The position numbers and the translations under genes are program-made. Below, one piece after another: positions 8,088 through 17,405 of a DNA stretch of 64,000 nucleotides (position 1 is the first letter of the stretch; the number at the start of each line of letters is the position of its first letter). The notes under the pieces are model-generated. The model was not told where the DNA came from. It saw only the letters and a list, made by a program, of their open reading frames with translations, and searched no databases. This DNA is from Alistipes sp. Lineage in GTDB: Bacteria > Bacteroidota > Bacteroidia > Bacteroidales > Rikenellaceae. The stretch lies in assembly GCA_017410165.1 (NCBI GenBank), contig JAFQRH010000019.1, forward strand, positions 124,001 through 188,000, read 5' to 3'.

Positions 8088-11000
8088 ATGCACGAAATAT
8101 TGGGCGCAGCCGAACGTACAACAGCGTTCGTTGCGTTGCAAAAAGAGTTGAACGTAAAGAGCAACACCGTCTATCTTAACGAGTTAGTCGGCGGGGCTCT
8201 TTCGTTTTATATGGCAGCGGCAGTCTCGCGCGTTGGGGGGTTGCACGTGTTGGTTGCCGAGGATAAAGATGCTGCGGCATACGCGATGAACGACCTCTAT
8301 GCGTTGCTTGGCGAGGAGCGAGTGTTGTTCTTCCCGTCGAGCTACAAACGCTCGATAGTCTATGGCCGCGAGGAGCAGGAGTGCGTCGTGATGCGTACGG
8401 GGGTGCTCAATGCGTTGCGCCAACTCGCCGATGGCGAGTTTTTGGTGGTCTGCACCTATCCGGAGGCACTCTCCGAGGGTGTGGTTGATGAGGCGGGAAT
8501 GGTCGCGCAGCGAATTGCCGTCGGCGATACAATCCGCATCGCCAATTTGGTCGATACGCTTGACGATATGGGCTTTACGCAGGTCGATTTTGTCTATGAG
8601 CCGGGGCAATACTCGGTACGAGGCGGCATTGTGGACGTATTTTCGTATGCCGAGAGCCGTCCGTATCGTCTCGACTTCTTCGGCGACGAGGTGGAGTCGT
8701 TGCGTCGTTTCGAGATATCGAATCAGTTGTCGTGCGACCGCTTGGAGAGTGTCGATATCATAGCCAACACTAATCGTGCCGAGGGCGGTCGTGTGTCGCT
8801 TGTGGCGTTTGCAGGCGAGCGTGGCTCGTATTGGTTCTACGATGCCGATTTGGCACTGCGCAGGGTGGATGATGTGCGTCGCAAGGCACTCGCCGAGAGT
8901 GATACGCCGGAGGAGTGCGCTGCGTTGCTGACTTCGCGCCGACAACTGTTGGCGGATATGGCGGAGTGCAGGGTGCTTGCTCTGCGCAACAATCTTGCGG
9001 AGCGTCCGGCACGTGCAACGGTGCTATTCTCGACATCGCCTCAACCAAAATTTAACAAGAAATTTGATCTGTTGGCGGACGATGTTCTTGCCAATACGGA
9101 GCGTGGCTATAAGTGCTACCTGTTGTCGGAGAATCGCGCCCAGATGGAGCGTTTGGACAATATTTTCCACCAGACGGGGCGCGAGAGTGTGCGGTTGGAG
9201 ATGTTGCGACTGCTGCTGCACGAGGGTTTTGTCGATCATCAGATGCGTTTGGCTCTCTATGCCGAGCATCAGGTCTTCGACCGCTACCAACGCTATCGCA
9301 TCAATGGCGAGATTCGACGCGACGAACAGATGACCGTCGCCGAGCTCAACGCTTTGCAGGTGGGCGACTATGTGGTGCATATCGACCACGGCGTGGGCCG
9401 CTTTGGTGGTTTGGTCAAGATTGACGAGGGTGGCAAGTCGCACGAGGCAATCAAACTCGTATATAAGGATGGCGATGTGCTGTTTGTGAATGTGCACTCG
9501 CTGCACCGCATATCGCGCTACAAGAGTGGCGACGGCGAGCCGCCGAAGATATACAAACTCGGTGGCGGTGCGTGGCAGAAACTCAAAAACGCCACGAAGA
9601 AGGCGGTTAAGGATATCTCGCGCGAACTCATTGCGTTATACGCCAAACGTAAGGCGAGCCCCGGCTTTGCATTTTCGCCCGACACCTACCTGCAACAGAC
9701 GCTCGAAGCGTCGTTCCAATGGGAGGATACGCCCGACCAGCAGCGTGCAACCGAGCAGGTCAAGCAGGATATGGAGTCGTCGCGCCCGATGGATAGATTG
9801 CTGTGTGGCGATGTGGGCTTCGGTAAGACGGAGGTCGCCATACGCGCTGCCTTCAAGGCGGTGACCGACGGAAAACAGGTGGCAGTGTTGGTGCCGACCA
9901 CGATTCTTGCCCTGCAACACTATCGTTCGTTTGCCGAGCGACTGCGCGACTTTCCGGTGAGGGTCGAGTATCTGAATCGCTCGAAGAGCGCCAAGCAGAC
10001 ACGCGAGATACTCGACGATTTGGCCGAGGGGCGTATCGATATATTGATAGGTACGCATAAGATGTTGGGTGCGGGTGTTCAATTCCTCGATTTGGGCCTG
10101 CTGGTGGTCGATGAGGAGCAGCGTTTCGGTGTGGCAGCGAAGGAGAAACTGACACAGATGAGCGTGAGTGTCGATACGCTGACGCTTACCGCAACACCTA
10201 TTCCGCGTACGTTGCAATTCTCGCTGATGGGGTCGCGCGACTTGTCGGTCATCTCGACTCCGCCACCTAACCGTCAGCCAATTATCACCGAGTCGCACGT
10301 CTTTTCGGAGGAGTTGGTGCGCGATGCTGTCGAGAGCGAACTCTCGCGTGGCGGTCAGGTCTATTTCATCCATAACCGCGTCGAGGATTTGATGCAGATT
10401 CAGGGTATGATTACGCGCCTGTGTCCGAAGGCGAGGGTGGCGGTGGCTCACGGTAGAATGAAGCCCGCCGAGTTGGAGCGACTGATAATGGACTTCATCT
10501 ATGGCGAGAGCGACGTGTTGGTGGCAACCTCGATTGTCGAGAGCGGTGTCGATATCCCGAACGTAAATACGATAATCGTCAATAATGCCGACCGCTTCGG
10601 TTTGAGTAATCTGCACCAGTTGCGTGGCCGTGTGGGACGTAGCGACCGCAAGGCATATTGCTACCTGTTGTCACGTCCGGACGAGATGTTGTCGAGCGAT
10701 GCGCGTCGCCGACTGCGAGCCATCGAGGAGTTCTCGGATTTGGGGTCGGGATTCAATATCGCAATGCAGGATTTGGATATTCGCGGTGCGGGCAATCTGC
10801 TCGGCGCCGAACAGAGCGGTTTCGTGGCGGATATCGGCTTCGAGACCTACCAGAAAATCCTCAACGAGGCGATTGCCGAGTTGCGAGCCGAGGGGTTGGA
10901 TGTGGCGGGTTTGAGCCACGAGGAGCAGAGCGTCGTCGAGCAGTTGCGATATGTCGATGATGTGACGGTCGAGTTGGGTGTAGAGGCCTCTCTGCCCGAG

Positions 11001-11405
11001 AGTTATGTGCGTCAGCAAGCGGAGCGTCTGCGCCTGTATCGCGAGTTGGATTCGATAGCCGACGAGGGGTTGTTGCAGCAGTTCGAGTCGCGGCTTATCG
11101 ACCGCTTCGGAGCGTTGCCTCAACCGGCGCGCGAGTTGCTCGATGTGGTGCGCCTGCGATGGGAGGCATTGGCACTCGGTATGGAGCGTGTGAAGGTCAA
11201 AAACGGATTGATGATTGTGCAGTTCGTGGGCGATAACTCGTCACCGTTCTATCGCAGTGAGCAGTTTATGGAGATGCTGCGCCGCATCACCTCGCAACCC
11301 GATAGGTTTGTACTCAAACAGCGCGACTCGAAACTCGCAATGACCGTCCGCCGCGTAGCCGATATCGCCGAGGCAGTAAAGGTCTTGAAGGGGTTAAAAT
11401 TGTAA
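8088..11405 (+). CDS. mfd: Transcription-repair coupling factor Mfd
   Basis: A 1,105-residue translocase that removes RNA polymerase stalled at DNA lesions and recruits UvrA. Order of parts: UvrB-like N-terminal region (residues ~1-320, including [10 protein letters not shown] and [13 protein letters not shown]), the RNA-polymerase-interacting CarD-like domain (~425-495, [16 protein letters not shown]), the RecG-like helicase with Walker [10 protein letters not shown] (K580) and the DEEQ box (from D675), the [11 protein letters not shown] and LRGRVGRS motifs, the translocation motif [15 protein letters not shown], and a C-terminal TRCF domain. The length is close to the E. coli protein. The gene is free-standing behind the tandem repeat array. 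Confidence 0.97.
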   Translation: MHEILGAAERTTAFVALQKELNVKSNTVYLNELVGGALSFYMAAAVSRVGGLHVLVAEDKDAAAYAMNDLYALLGEERVLFFPSSYKRSIVYGREEQECVVMRTGVLNALRQLADGEFLVVCTYPEALSEGVVDEAGMVAQRIAVGDTIRIANLVDTLDDMGFTQVDFVYEPGQYSVRGGIVDVFSYAESRPYRLDFFGDEVESLRRFEISNQLSCDRLESVDIIANTNRAEGGRVSLVAFAGERGSYWFYDADLALRRVDDVRRKALAESDTPEECAALLTSRRQLLADMAECRVLALRNNLAERPARATVLFSTSPQPKFNKKFDLLADDVLANTERGYKCYLLSENRAQMERLDNIFHQTGRESVRLEMLRLLLHEGFVDHQMRLALYAEHQVFDRYQRYRINGEIRRDEQMTVAELNALQVGDYVVHIDHGVGRFGGLVKIDEGGKSHEAIKLVYKDGDVLFVNVHSLHRISRYKSGDGEPPKIYKLGGGAWQKLKNATKKAVKDISRELIALYAKRKASPGFAFSPDTYLQQTLEASFQWEDTPDQQRATEQVKQDMESSRPMDRLLCGDVGFGKTEVAIRAAFKAVTDGKQVAVLVPTTILALQHYRSFAERLRDFPVRVEYLNRSKSAKQTREILDDLAEGRIDILIGTHKMLGAGVQFLDLGLLVVDEEQRFGVAAKEKLTQMSVSVDTLTLTATPIPRTLQFSLMGSRDLSVISTPPPNRQPIITESHVFSEELVRDAVESELSRGGQVYFIHNRVEDLMQIQGMITRLCPKARVAVAHGRMKPAELERLIMDFIYGESDVLVATSIVESGVDIPNVNTIIVNNADRFGLSNLHQLRGRVGRSDRKAYCYLLSRPDEMLSSDARRRLRAIEEFSDLGSGFNIAMQDLDIRGAGNLLGAEQSGFVADIGFETYQKILNEAIAELRAEGLDVAGLSHEEQSVVEQLRYVDDVTVELGVEASLPESYVRQQAERLRLYRELDSIADEGLLQQFESRLIDRFGALPQPARELLDVVRLRWEALALGMERVKVKNGLMIVQFVGDNSSPFYRSEQFMEMLRRITSQPDRFVLKQRDSKLAMTVRRVADIAEAVKVLKGLKL

Positions 11406-11445
11406 AAAATGGTGGCGACCAGCCACAAGGTAACAACAAACGACA

Positions 11446-12198
11446 ATGCAACACGTAAATTTAATTCTCGATACGGGCAATACATTCCACAAGCTCGCCG
11501 TTATGGATATAAACAACACCCTGTTGGAGGAGATGGTCGTCTCCGACCTTGCCGAGGGTGTTGTGGATGAACTTATTGCAAAGTACGCTCCCTCGAAGGC
11601 GATAATCTCCTCCACGCGTGGCGATGCTGCGCAGAGCGCGATGCTACTCACGGGGCGAGTGCCATTTGTTCTTTGTTTGAGCACCGAGACACCACTGCCG
11701 ATTTCGGTTTGCTACGCGCGCGAAACACTCGGCACGGACCGTATTGCGGCAGCCGTCGGAGCCGTTGCACTGTATGGTGCCGACCGTCGTATGTTGGTGA
11801 TTGATGCGGGTACCGCCATCACCTTCGATGTGGTCGATTGCGGACGCTTTATCGGTGGCAATATCTCGCCCGGTGCGGATATGCGAATGGAGGCGTTACA
11901 CGAGAAGACGGCACGCCTGCCACTCTGCTCGCCGCGAGTGCTCGAAGCCGAGCCGGCGACGCTTGGTCGCTCGACCGTCGAGGCGATAGAAAAAGGAGTG
12001 ATGGAGGGAATTTTTTACGAAGTAAAAGGGTATATCGACACTTTTTGTAAGAAAAATGACGATATGTTGATAATTTTTATCGGTGGCGACGCCGAATATT
12101 TTGTTAATCGAATTAAAAATGCGATATTTGCAAGTCGCAATGTAATGTATAGCGGTCTAAATAGAATTTTGGAATATAATGCAGCAAATGAGGAATAG
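11446..12198 (+). CDS. coaX: Type III pantothenate kinase
   Basis: A 250-residue CoaX-type kinase that phosphorylates pantothenate, the first step of coenzyme A synthesis. The ASKHA-fold signatures are present: LDTGNT at residues 8-13, ETLGTDRIAAAVGA, VIDAGTAITFDVV and the GGNISPGADMRMEAL segment. The C-terminal GGDA loop matches the family. Its last 20 bases overlap the next gene, which begins at 12179, so the two are translationally linked. It heads the envelope cluster running to ppiD. Confidence 0.93.
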   Translation: MQHVNLILDTGNTFHKLAVMDINNTLLEEMVVSDLAEGVVDELIAKYAPSKAIISSTRGDAAQSAMLLTGRVPFVLCLSTETPLPISVCYARETLGTDRIAAAVGAVALYGADRRMLVIDAGTAITFDVVDCGRFIGGNISPGADMRMEALHEKTARLPLCSPRVLEAEPATLGRSTVEAIEKGVMEGIFYEVKGYIDTFCKKNDDMLIIFIGGDAEYFVNRIKNAIFASRNVMYSGLNRILEYNAANEE

Positions 12199-13570
12199 AC
12201 GAGTGGCGTTTTGGGCGGCCTTGGTGGTTGCCGTAATGTCGTTGTCGGCAACCGTTGAAGTGTCGGCACAGAATTCGAGTGTGAACGCCTACTCTCCATA
12301 TACGATGTACGGTATCGGTGAGCTCGGTACGCACGGTAATGCCATCAACCGTATGATGGGTGGCGTGGGTGTTGCGTGGCGCAGTACGCAGATGGTGAGT
12401 ATGCTCAATCCGGCAGGTTACAGCGCAATGCGTCGCAAGAGTTTTATCTTGGACGTGAGTGCCGAGGGCTACTTTTTGAGCAATCGTCAAAATAAGTACG
12501 ACACGACGGGTGCATACCTCCGCCAAGCGAAGAATGCCAAGAATACGGTCAATTTGCGCGAGATTGCAGTGCAGATGCCGTTGGCAAAGGGCTTGGGTCT
12601 GGGTATCAGTTTGGCTCCGTACGGCAGTGTCGGCTACTCGATGTCTTCGGTTGAGGAGAGCGAGGATATGTGGGGTAACATCGGTCGCGTTATGTACACC
12701 TACGAGGGCGACGGCGATGTGACGGAGGTGAAGGCCGGTATCGGCTGGCAGCCGTTCAAGGGCTTCTCGATAGGTATCGCAGCGAAGTACTATTGGGGAA
12801 ATATCCAGCACAACTACGCTTCGTCGGTGTCGAACGACTACGTTGGCTCGGGCAACTATGTGACGGCAATCGGTCTGCACGACTACGCCATCTCGAACTT
12901 CAAGTTCCAGGTCGGTTTGCAGTGGAGCATCATCTCCAACGACAAGCGACTGCTCACCGTCGGTGCTACGTACGACTATGGTGGCCCGCTGCGTCCGAAG
13001 GTGTCGCGTACGGTTATCATCAACGACCTCAACTCGACGGTTGTCGAGCGCGAGGATGAGCGGGGTCAGATGCGTCTGCCGCATAGTGTTAATGCCGGTG
13101 TGATGTATCAGGATAACAAATTTACGGCAGGTTTCGACTATCAATACCAGAATTGGGGTGGCGATAACAGCTTGGTCGAGTCGGCCGATGGCGGTCTGGA
13201 TGTGAGATACACCAATACGCACACCTATAAGGTCGGTTTTGAATATACGCCGAATCGCTTCGATGTCCGCAGTTATCTGCGCCGTGTTGCCTACCGTGTC
13301 GGTTTCCGTTACGGTAACTACTACCAGACCTACGGTGGCAAGCGTCTTGACCAATACGCCGTAACGGCAGGTTTCGGCTTCCCGTTGCGATTCCTCGGCT
13401 CGACGAGCATCGATGCCGGTGTGGAGATTGGCGGTTTGGGTACGCTCGCTTCGGTTGTGAACGCTTCGGGTCAGCGCATAGGTTTGATTCGTCAGAACTA
13501 CGTCAAGGTGACGCTCGGTATCTCGCTCTTTGGCGAGGACTATTGGTTCGTTCGACCTAAGTACGATTAA
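12179..13570 (+). CDS. Outer-membrane beta-barrel protein (FadL/OmpP1-like hypothetical)
   Basis: A 463-residue exported protein. The signal peptide spans about residues 10-31 (VAFWAALVVAVMSLSATVEVSAQ). The mature part is a series of alternating amphipathic strands rich in Gly, Tyr and Asn, ending in SLFGEDYWFVRPKYD; the GLGLGISLAPYGSVGYS and GFSIGIAAKYYWG pairs look like adjacent barrel strands. The nearest recognisable class is the FadL/OmpP1 transport-porin group, but the sequence does not fix a substrate. It overlaps coaX by 20 bases and precedes a TPR lipid-envelope cluster. An ATG three codons downstream is also possible. Confidence 0.75.
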   Translation: MQQMRNRRVAFWAALVVAVMSLSATVEVSAQNSSVNAYSPYTMYGIGELGTHGNAINRMMGGVGVAWRSTQMVSMLNPAGYSAMRRKSFILDVSAEGYFLSNRQNKYDTTGAYLRQAKNAKNTVNLREIAVQMPLAKGLGLGISLAPYGSVGYSMSSVEESEDMWGNIGRVMYTYEGDGDVTEVKAGIGWQPFKGFSIGIAAKYYWGNIQHNYASSVSNDYVGSGNYVTAIGLHDYAISNFKFQVGLQWSIISNDKRLLTVGATYDYGGPLRPKVSRTVIINDLNSTVVEREDERGQMRLPHSVNAGVMYQDNKFTAGFDYQYQNWGGDNSLVESADGGLDVRYTNTHTYKVGFEYTPNRFDVRSYLRRVAYRVGFRYGNYYQTYGGKRLDQYAVTAGFGFPLRFLGSTSIDAGVEIGGLGTLASVVNASGQRIGLIRQNYVKVTLGISLFGEDYWFVRPKYD

Positions 13571-13603
13571 CGGAAGAAACAAAAACTAAAACTTAAAAAC
13601 AAT

Positions 13604-14962
13604 ATGAAAGCAATTAAGATTTTTTTGTCGGCTGTGTTGGCGTTAGCAGGTGTTACCGCCTACGCACAGGATTTTAGCGACCCGCGCTATGCAAAGTGGG
13701 GTGAAACTCCGGAGGAGAGAAAAGACAACATTATGATCAGCTCGTTCCTTAAAGAGGAGGTTGATAATCGTAACTTCAACGCTGCTGCTGCACACTTGCA
13801 GACTCTGCTCGCAAAGTGTCCTGCCGCAACGGAGAACATCTACGTACACGGCGTGAAACTCTACAAGCAGAAGATTAATCGTGCAGAGTCGCTTGCCGAG
13901 AAGAAGATGTTTGTCGATTCGTTGTTGTCGCTCTACGACATTCGTATGTTGCACTTCGGTAGCCACCCGAAGCGTGGTAAGGTATATCTGTTGGAGCGTA
14001 AGGCGCGTGAGTTCCTTACCTACAATCAGAGCGACCGCGAGGGTGTTCGCGCTGCATTCGAGGAGGCAATCGCAGCACAGGTGGAGAGCAACGGTACGGC
14101 TGATCCGGAGGTTGTTGCCATCTACTTCAAGAACTTGTGCGACGACTACGCAACCGACATTGTTGATGCAATGACCATCGTGAACGCTTACGATGCTTCG
14201 GCGCAGTACTTTGCAAACATCACTCCGGAGCAGGAGGAGTTCAAGACGCAGTTCGAGCAGTGCTTCGCAATGAGTGGTGCCGCTTCGTGCGAGAATATCG
14301 AGGCAATCTTCTCGAAGAAACTCGCCGAGAGTGGTGACGACGAGAAGACGCTCTCGCAGGCATTCGGTCTGCTCTCGCGTGCAGGTTGCGAGTCGGATTT
14401 CTTCTTCACCGTAGGTGAGAAGTACTACGCTCTCAAACCATCGTCGGAGATTGCAATGTACCTTGCACAGGCATTCCAGAATCAGAAGAACTACGATAAG
14501 GCAAACCAGTATTTGCGCGAGTCGCTTGCAGTTGAGACCGATCCGGTTGAGCGCGAGAAACTCTTCGCCCGTATCGGTATCCTCGAAATGACGACCAACC
14601 ACTTCGCAGAGGCAGTGTCGTCGTTCCGCGAGGCCCTCGCAATCAATCCGGAGAATGCTTTGGCTCCGTTCTTCCTTGCGCAGTGCTACGTGAATGGCGC
14701 AAGCGGTTGCTCGGGCTTGGCTCGTGATGCGGTTTATTGGGTTGCATACGACCTGTTGCAGAAGGCAATTCCGCTTCTCGAAGCATCGCCGGAGACCGCC
14801 GTACACGTTGATACCGCAAAGAAACTTGCCGGTGCATACCGTGCAGCGTTCCCTACCAAGGAGGAGTGCTTCTTCAACGAGTTGAACGATGGCAGCACCT
14901 ACGTTGTAAACTGTGGCTATGCTCGCGGCATTGCAACGACGGTTCGCCCACGCGTTCAGTAA
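13604..14962 (+). CDS. Periplasmic TPR-repeat protein
   Basis: A 452-residue protein with a signal peptide (residues 1-21, ending VTAYAQ). The rest is helical repeats; clear TPR units lie near residues 285-375, for example YLAQAFQNQKNYDKANQYLR followed by a unit around FARIGILEMTTNHFAEAVSSF. It is a likely protein-protein scaffold in the periplasm. Its place between a barrel protein and LptC suggests a role in envelope assembly, but this is inference from position. Codons such as GGT, CGT and AAC dominate, as in its ppiD neighbour, suggesting good expression. Confidence 0.8.
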   Translation: MKAIKIFLSAVLALAGVTAYAQDFSDPRYAKWGETPEERKDNIMISSFLKEEVDNRNFNAAAAHLQTLLAKCPAATENIYVHGVKLYKQKINRAESLAEKKMFVDSLLSLYDIRMLHFGSHPKRGKVYLLERKAREFLTYNQSDREGVRAAFEEAIAAQVESNGTADPEVVAIYFKNLCDDYATDIVDAMTIVNAYDASAQYFANITPEQEEFKTQFEQCFAMSGAASCENIEAIFSKKLAESGDDEKTLSQAFGLLSRAGCESDFFFTVGEKYYALKPSSEIAMYLAQAFQNQKNYDKANQYLRESLAVETDPVEREKLFARIGILEMTTNHFAEAVSSFREALAINPENALAPFFLAQCYVNGASGCSGLARDAVYWVAYDLLQKAIPLLEASPETAVHVDTAKKLAGAYRAAFPTKEECFFNELNDGSTYVVNCGYARGIATTVRPRVQ

Positions 14963-14981
14963 ATAAAATATAGTATCGGCT

Positions 14982-15980
14982 TTGACGACACATCGTCTTA
15001 TAAAATATGCGATGGTAGCACTCCTTTTTGTGGGGAGTGCTATCTCGCTTTTGTCGTGTAAGGAGGAGCAGAAGGCGGAGGAGGGGTCGCTTGACGCGAT
15101 TATGACCGAGCAGAGCGAGCACCTGACAATCGTGGTGACGGAGAACGGTCGTAGATCGTATCGCTTCACAACGCCGCTCTTGGAGGGATATACGCTCGGC
15201 CGCGATCCCTATCGCGAGTTCCGCAAGGGTATCCATATCACCACCTATCAGGACGATTCGATGACGACGGTGAACGCTACGCTCGAAGCCAATTATGCCA
15301 TCTACTACGAAAACCGCAAATTGTGGGAGGCGAAGGGCAATGTCCGCGTCAATAAGTTCGATGGCACAAAACTTTACACACAACAACTATTTTGGGATTC
15401 GACCACAAAACGTATCTACTCGAACGTCGATACGAAGGTCGTAACCGAAACCGATACACACTTCTGCGAGGGCTTCGACTCGGATGAGGATTTGATTGAG
15501 TTAAAATTCCGTCGATGGAAGGGCAAGATGCTCATGGAGGAGGATATGCTCTCGCCGAAGGACTCGCTTGCGGGCGACGAGTCGGCAGAGGAGCAGCCGC
15601 CTGTGCAGGCATCAGGCACCCTGCGCGAGCGTAAGCGACCATCCGATTCAAATCCTGCACTTGGTGGCAAGCCGAAAGGCGACAAAAGCAGCGTAAAGAG
15701 TGATAGCGCGAATGAGGATGCTTCGTCCGACGAGGCAGAATCGCGCCGACCGGAGATGGTGCGCCCGGCAGATAGCGGCCGATTCCCAAGCGAGAACGGC
15801 TCGCAACGTCCGCGTCCGCGAATCGTATCGAAACCACAATCTGCCCAGCCACTGACGGGTAAAAGTGTGGTGGAGAGTGAGCCGATGCGCGCAAAACCTG
15901 CGGACGAAATGTCGCTGAATGGTGCGTTAGCAGCCCCGACAACTCCGCAAGCCGAGCCATCCGACACTCAAACCGAATAA
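14982..15980 (+). CDS. lptC: LptC-like LPS transport protein with a long disordered tail
   Basis: A 332-residue protein. Residues 40-185 form the LptC/OstA-like periplasmic jellyroll (YREFRKGIHITTYQDDS, ATLEANYAIYYENRKLWEAKGNV), which carries LPS from the LptBFG transporter to the periplasmic bridge. The start is a TTG at 14982: it supplies the basic THRLIK segment needed before the hydrophobic stretch, whereas the next ATG (15009) would leave none. A lipobox, ISLLSC, places the lipidated cysteine at residue 26. Residues ~185-332 are a low-complexity Ser/Pro/Glu/Arg tail that typical LptC proteins lack. Identity rests on domain and neighbourhood. Confidence 0.82.
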   Translation: MTTHRLIKYAMVALLFVGSAISLLSCKEEQKAEEGSLDAIMTEQSEHLTIVVTENGRRSYRFTTPLLEGYTLGRDPYREFRKGIHITTYQDDSMTTVNATLEANYAIYYENRKLWEAKGNVRVNKFDGTKLYTQQLFWDSTTKRIYSNVDTKVVTETDTHFCEGFDSDEDLIELKFRRWKGKMLMEEDMLSPKDSLAGDESAEEQPPVQASGTLRERKRPSDSNPALGGKPKGDKSSVKSDSANEDASSDEAESRRPEMVRPADSGRFPSENGSQRPRPRIVSKPQSAQPLTGKSVVESEPMRAKPADEMSLNGALAAPTTPQAEPSDTQTE

Positions 15981-16055
15981 AGCCGAGAAACCCAGAATAA
16001 GAGGGGCAGAGCCATAGAGAGATAGAGCAGAAAAGGGTAGAACAAGAAATAAGAG

Positions 16056-17324
16056 ATGACTACGTCCATTATAATAATAGTACTGATGTTGGCACTTTCG
16101 GCCTTCTTTTCGGGTATGGAGTTGGCGTTTTTGAACAAAAACCGACTCAAACTCGAAATCGACCGCAAGCAGAGCCGTATGTTCGATTTTATTGCTAACC
16201 TGTTTTCGCGAAATCAGGGGCAATACATCACGACTATACTTGTCGGTAATAATATTACGCTCGTCATCTATTCGATGTGTATGTCGCAACTCATTCGCGG
16301 CATCGCCTACCTGCTGGGCTGGACAAATATCTACGAAAATGGCTCGTTCCTGCTCGAAACCATCATCCCGACCGTGATTGTAATCTTCGTGGCAGAGTAC
16401 CTGCCGAAATCGGTCGTGCGTGGCAATCCGAACTTCTACTACCGCTTCTTCGCGCCGGTTATCTACGTCTTCTATCTGTTGCTCTACCCGATAGCACGTG
16501 CAACTACACTTCTCTCGTACGGACTGTTGCGTATCTTTGGTCGCAGTCCGGTGGCTGCCGAGCAGACGCAGGAGTTCGATAAGAGCGATTTGGAGAGTCT
16601 GCTTGATGCCAATAATGCCGAGCAGCAGAACGACTCGGAGACCGAAATCAAGATGTTCCAGAATGCGTTGGATTTCGCCGATTTGCGCGTGCGCGACTGT
16701 ATGGTGTCGCGTGTGGATGTGGAGGCAGTCGATGTCGATGATACGACCATCGAACAACTTACCGACCGATTCGTGCAGTCGAAGTATTCGCGTATATTCG
16801 TTTGGAAGGATTCGATTGACAACATCATCGGATATGTCAATTCAAAGAGCTTGTTCAACGCTCCGACACATATTTCGGATGTGATTATGAAGGTCGATTA
16901 CGTGGCAGAGACGCTGCCGTTGCAGCAGATGCTCGAACAGTTCACCAAGCGTAAGAGTAATGTCGCGGTGGTCATCGACGAGTTCGGTGGCACGGCGGGT
17001 ATCATCTCGCTTGAAGATGTGTTGGAGCAGATTTTTGGCGAAATCGAGGACGAACACGATACGCCGGAGCTCATCGAGAAGCAGACCTCCGAGGGCGAGT
17101 ACGTATTTTCGTGCCGCTTGGAGGTGGAGTACCTCAACGATAAGTATGGGCTCGAAGTGCCGGAGAGCGACGAATACGACACGTTGGCCGGATATATAAT
17201 CTCGCGCTACGAGGAGTTGCCGGCGGCGGGTACGGAGATGGAATTTGACGGCCTGCAAATCAAGATTTTGCGTACGACACGCACAAGAATTGAGTTGGCA
17301 AAGATAAAGAGCGTTAAAAAATGA
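16056..17324 (+). CDS. GldE/CorC-like CNNM-CBS membrane protein
   Basis: A 422-residue inner-membrane protein. A CNNM/DUF21 domain with about four membrane segments covers residues 1-165 (SAFFSGMELAFLNKNRLKLE; FVAEYLPKSVVRGNP). Two CBS motifs follow (about 210-330, with MVSRVDVEAVD and VVIDEFGGTAGIISLED), then a CorC_HlyC transporter-associated domain (about 345-422). Relatives include CorC-type Mg/Co transport proteins and GldE, needed for gliding/T9SS function in Bacteroidetes. In this order (lptC, this gene, ppiD) the locus is a conserved Bacteroidales envelope cluster. Its ion-transport role is inferred. Confidence 0.87.
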   Translation: MTTSIIIIVLMLALSAFFSGMELAFLNKNRLKLEIDRKQSRMFDFIANLFSRNQGQYITTILVGNNITLVIYSMCMSQLIRGIAYLLGWTNIYENGSFLLETIIPTVIVIFVAEYLPKSVVRGNPNFYYRFFAPVIYVFYLLLYPIARATTLLSYGLLRIFGRSPVAAEQTQEFDKSDLESLLDANNAEQQNDSETEIKMFQNALDFADLRVRDCMVSRVDVEAVDVDDTTIEQLTDRFVQSKYSRIFVWKDSIDNIIGYVNSKSLFNAPTHISDVIMKVDYVAETLPLQQMLEQFTKRKSNVAVVIDEFGGTAGIISLEDVLEQIFGEIEDEHDTPELIEKQTSEGEYVFSCRLEVEYLNDKYGLEVPESDEYDTLAGYIISRYEELPAAGTEMEFDGLQIKILRTTRTRIELAKIKSVKK

Positions 17325-17356
17325 CCGAAAACGATACGGATTCGGAATAAAATTAC

Positions 17357-17364
17357 TACCTTTG
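17357..17364 (+). promoter_or_regulatory. Candidate -7 box for the PpiD-like gene
   Basis: TAccTTTG, 42 bases before the ATG. No TTG is found 19-21 bases upstream, so the -33 part is weak. Confidence 0.45.
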
Positions 17365-17405
17365 GAGGTTAAAAAACGAAATTTAATCAAATACAAAAAA
17401 GTAAT

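Noticed and set aside
12113..13582. A 489-codon open frame opposite the beta-barrel gene
   Set aside because: Low-complexity Arg/Thr/His sequence; the sense frame has the signal peptide and overlaps coaX in the usual way.
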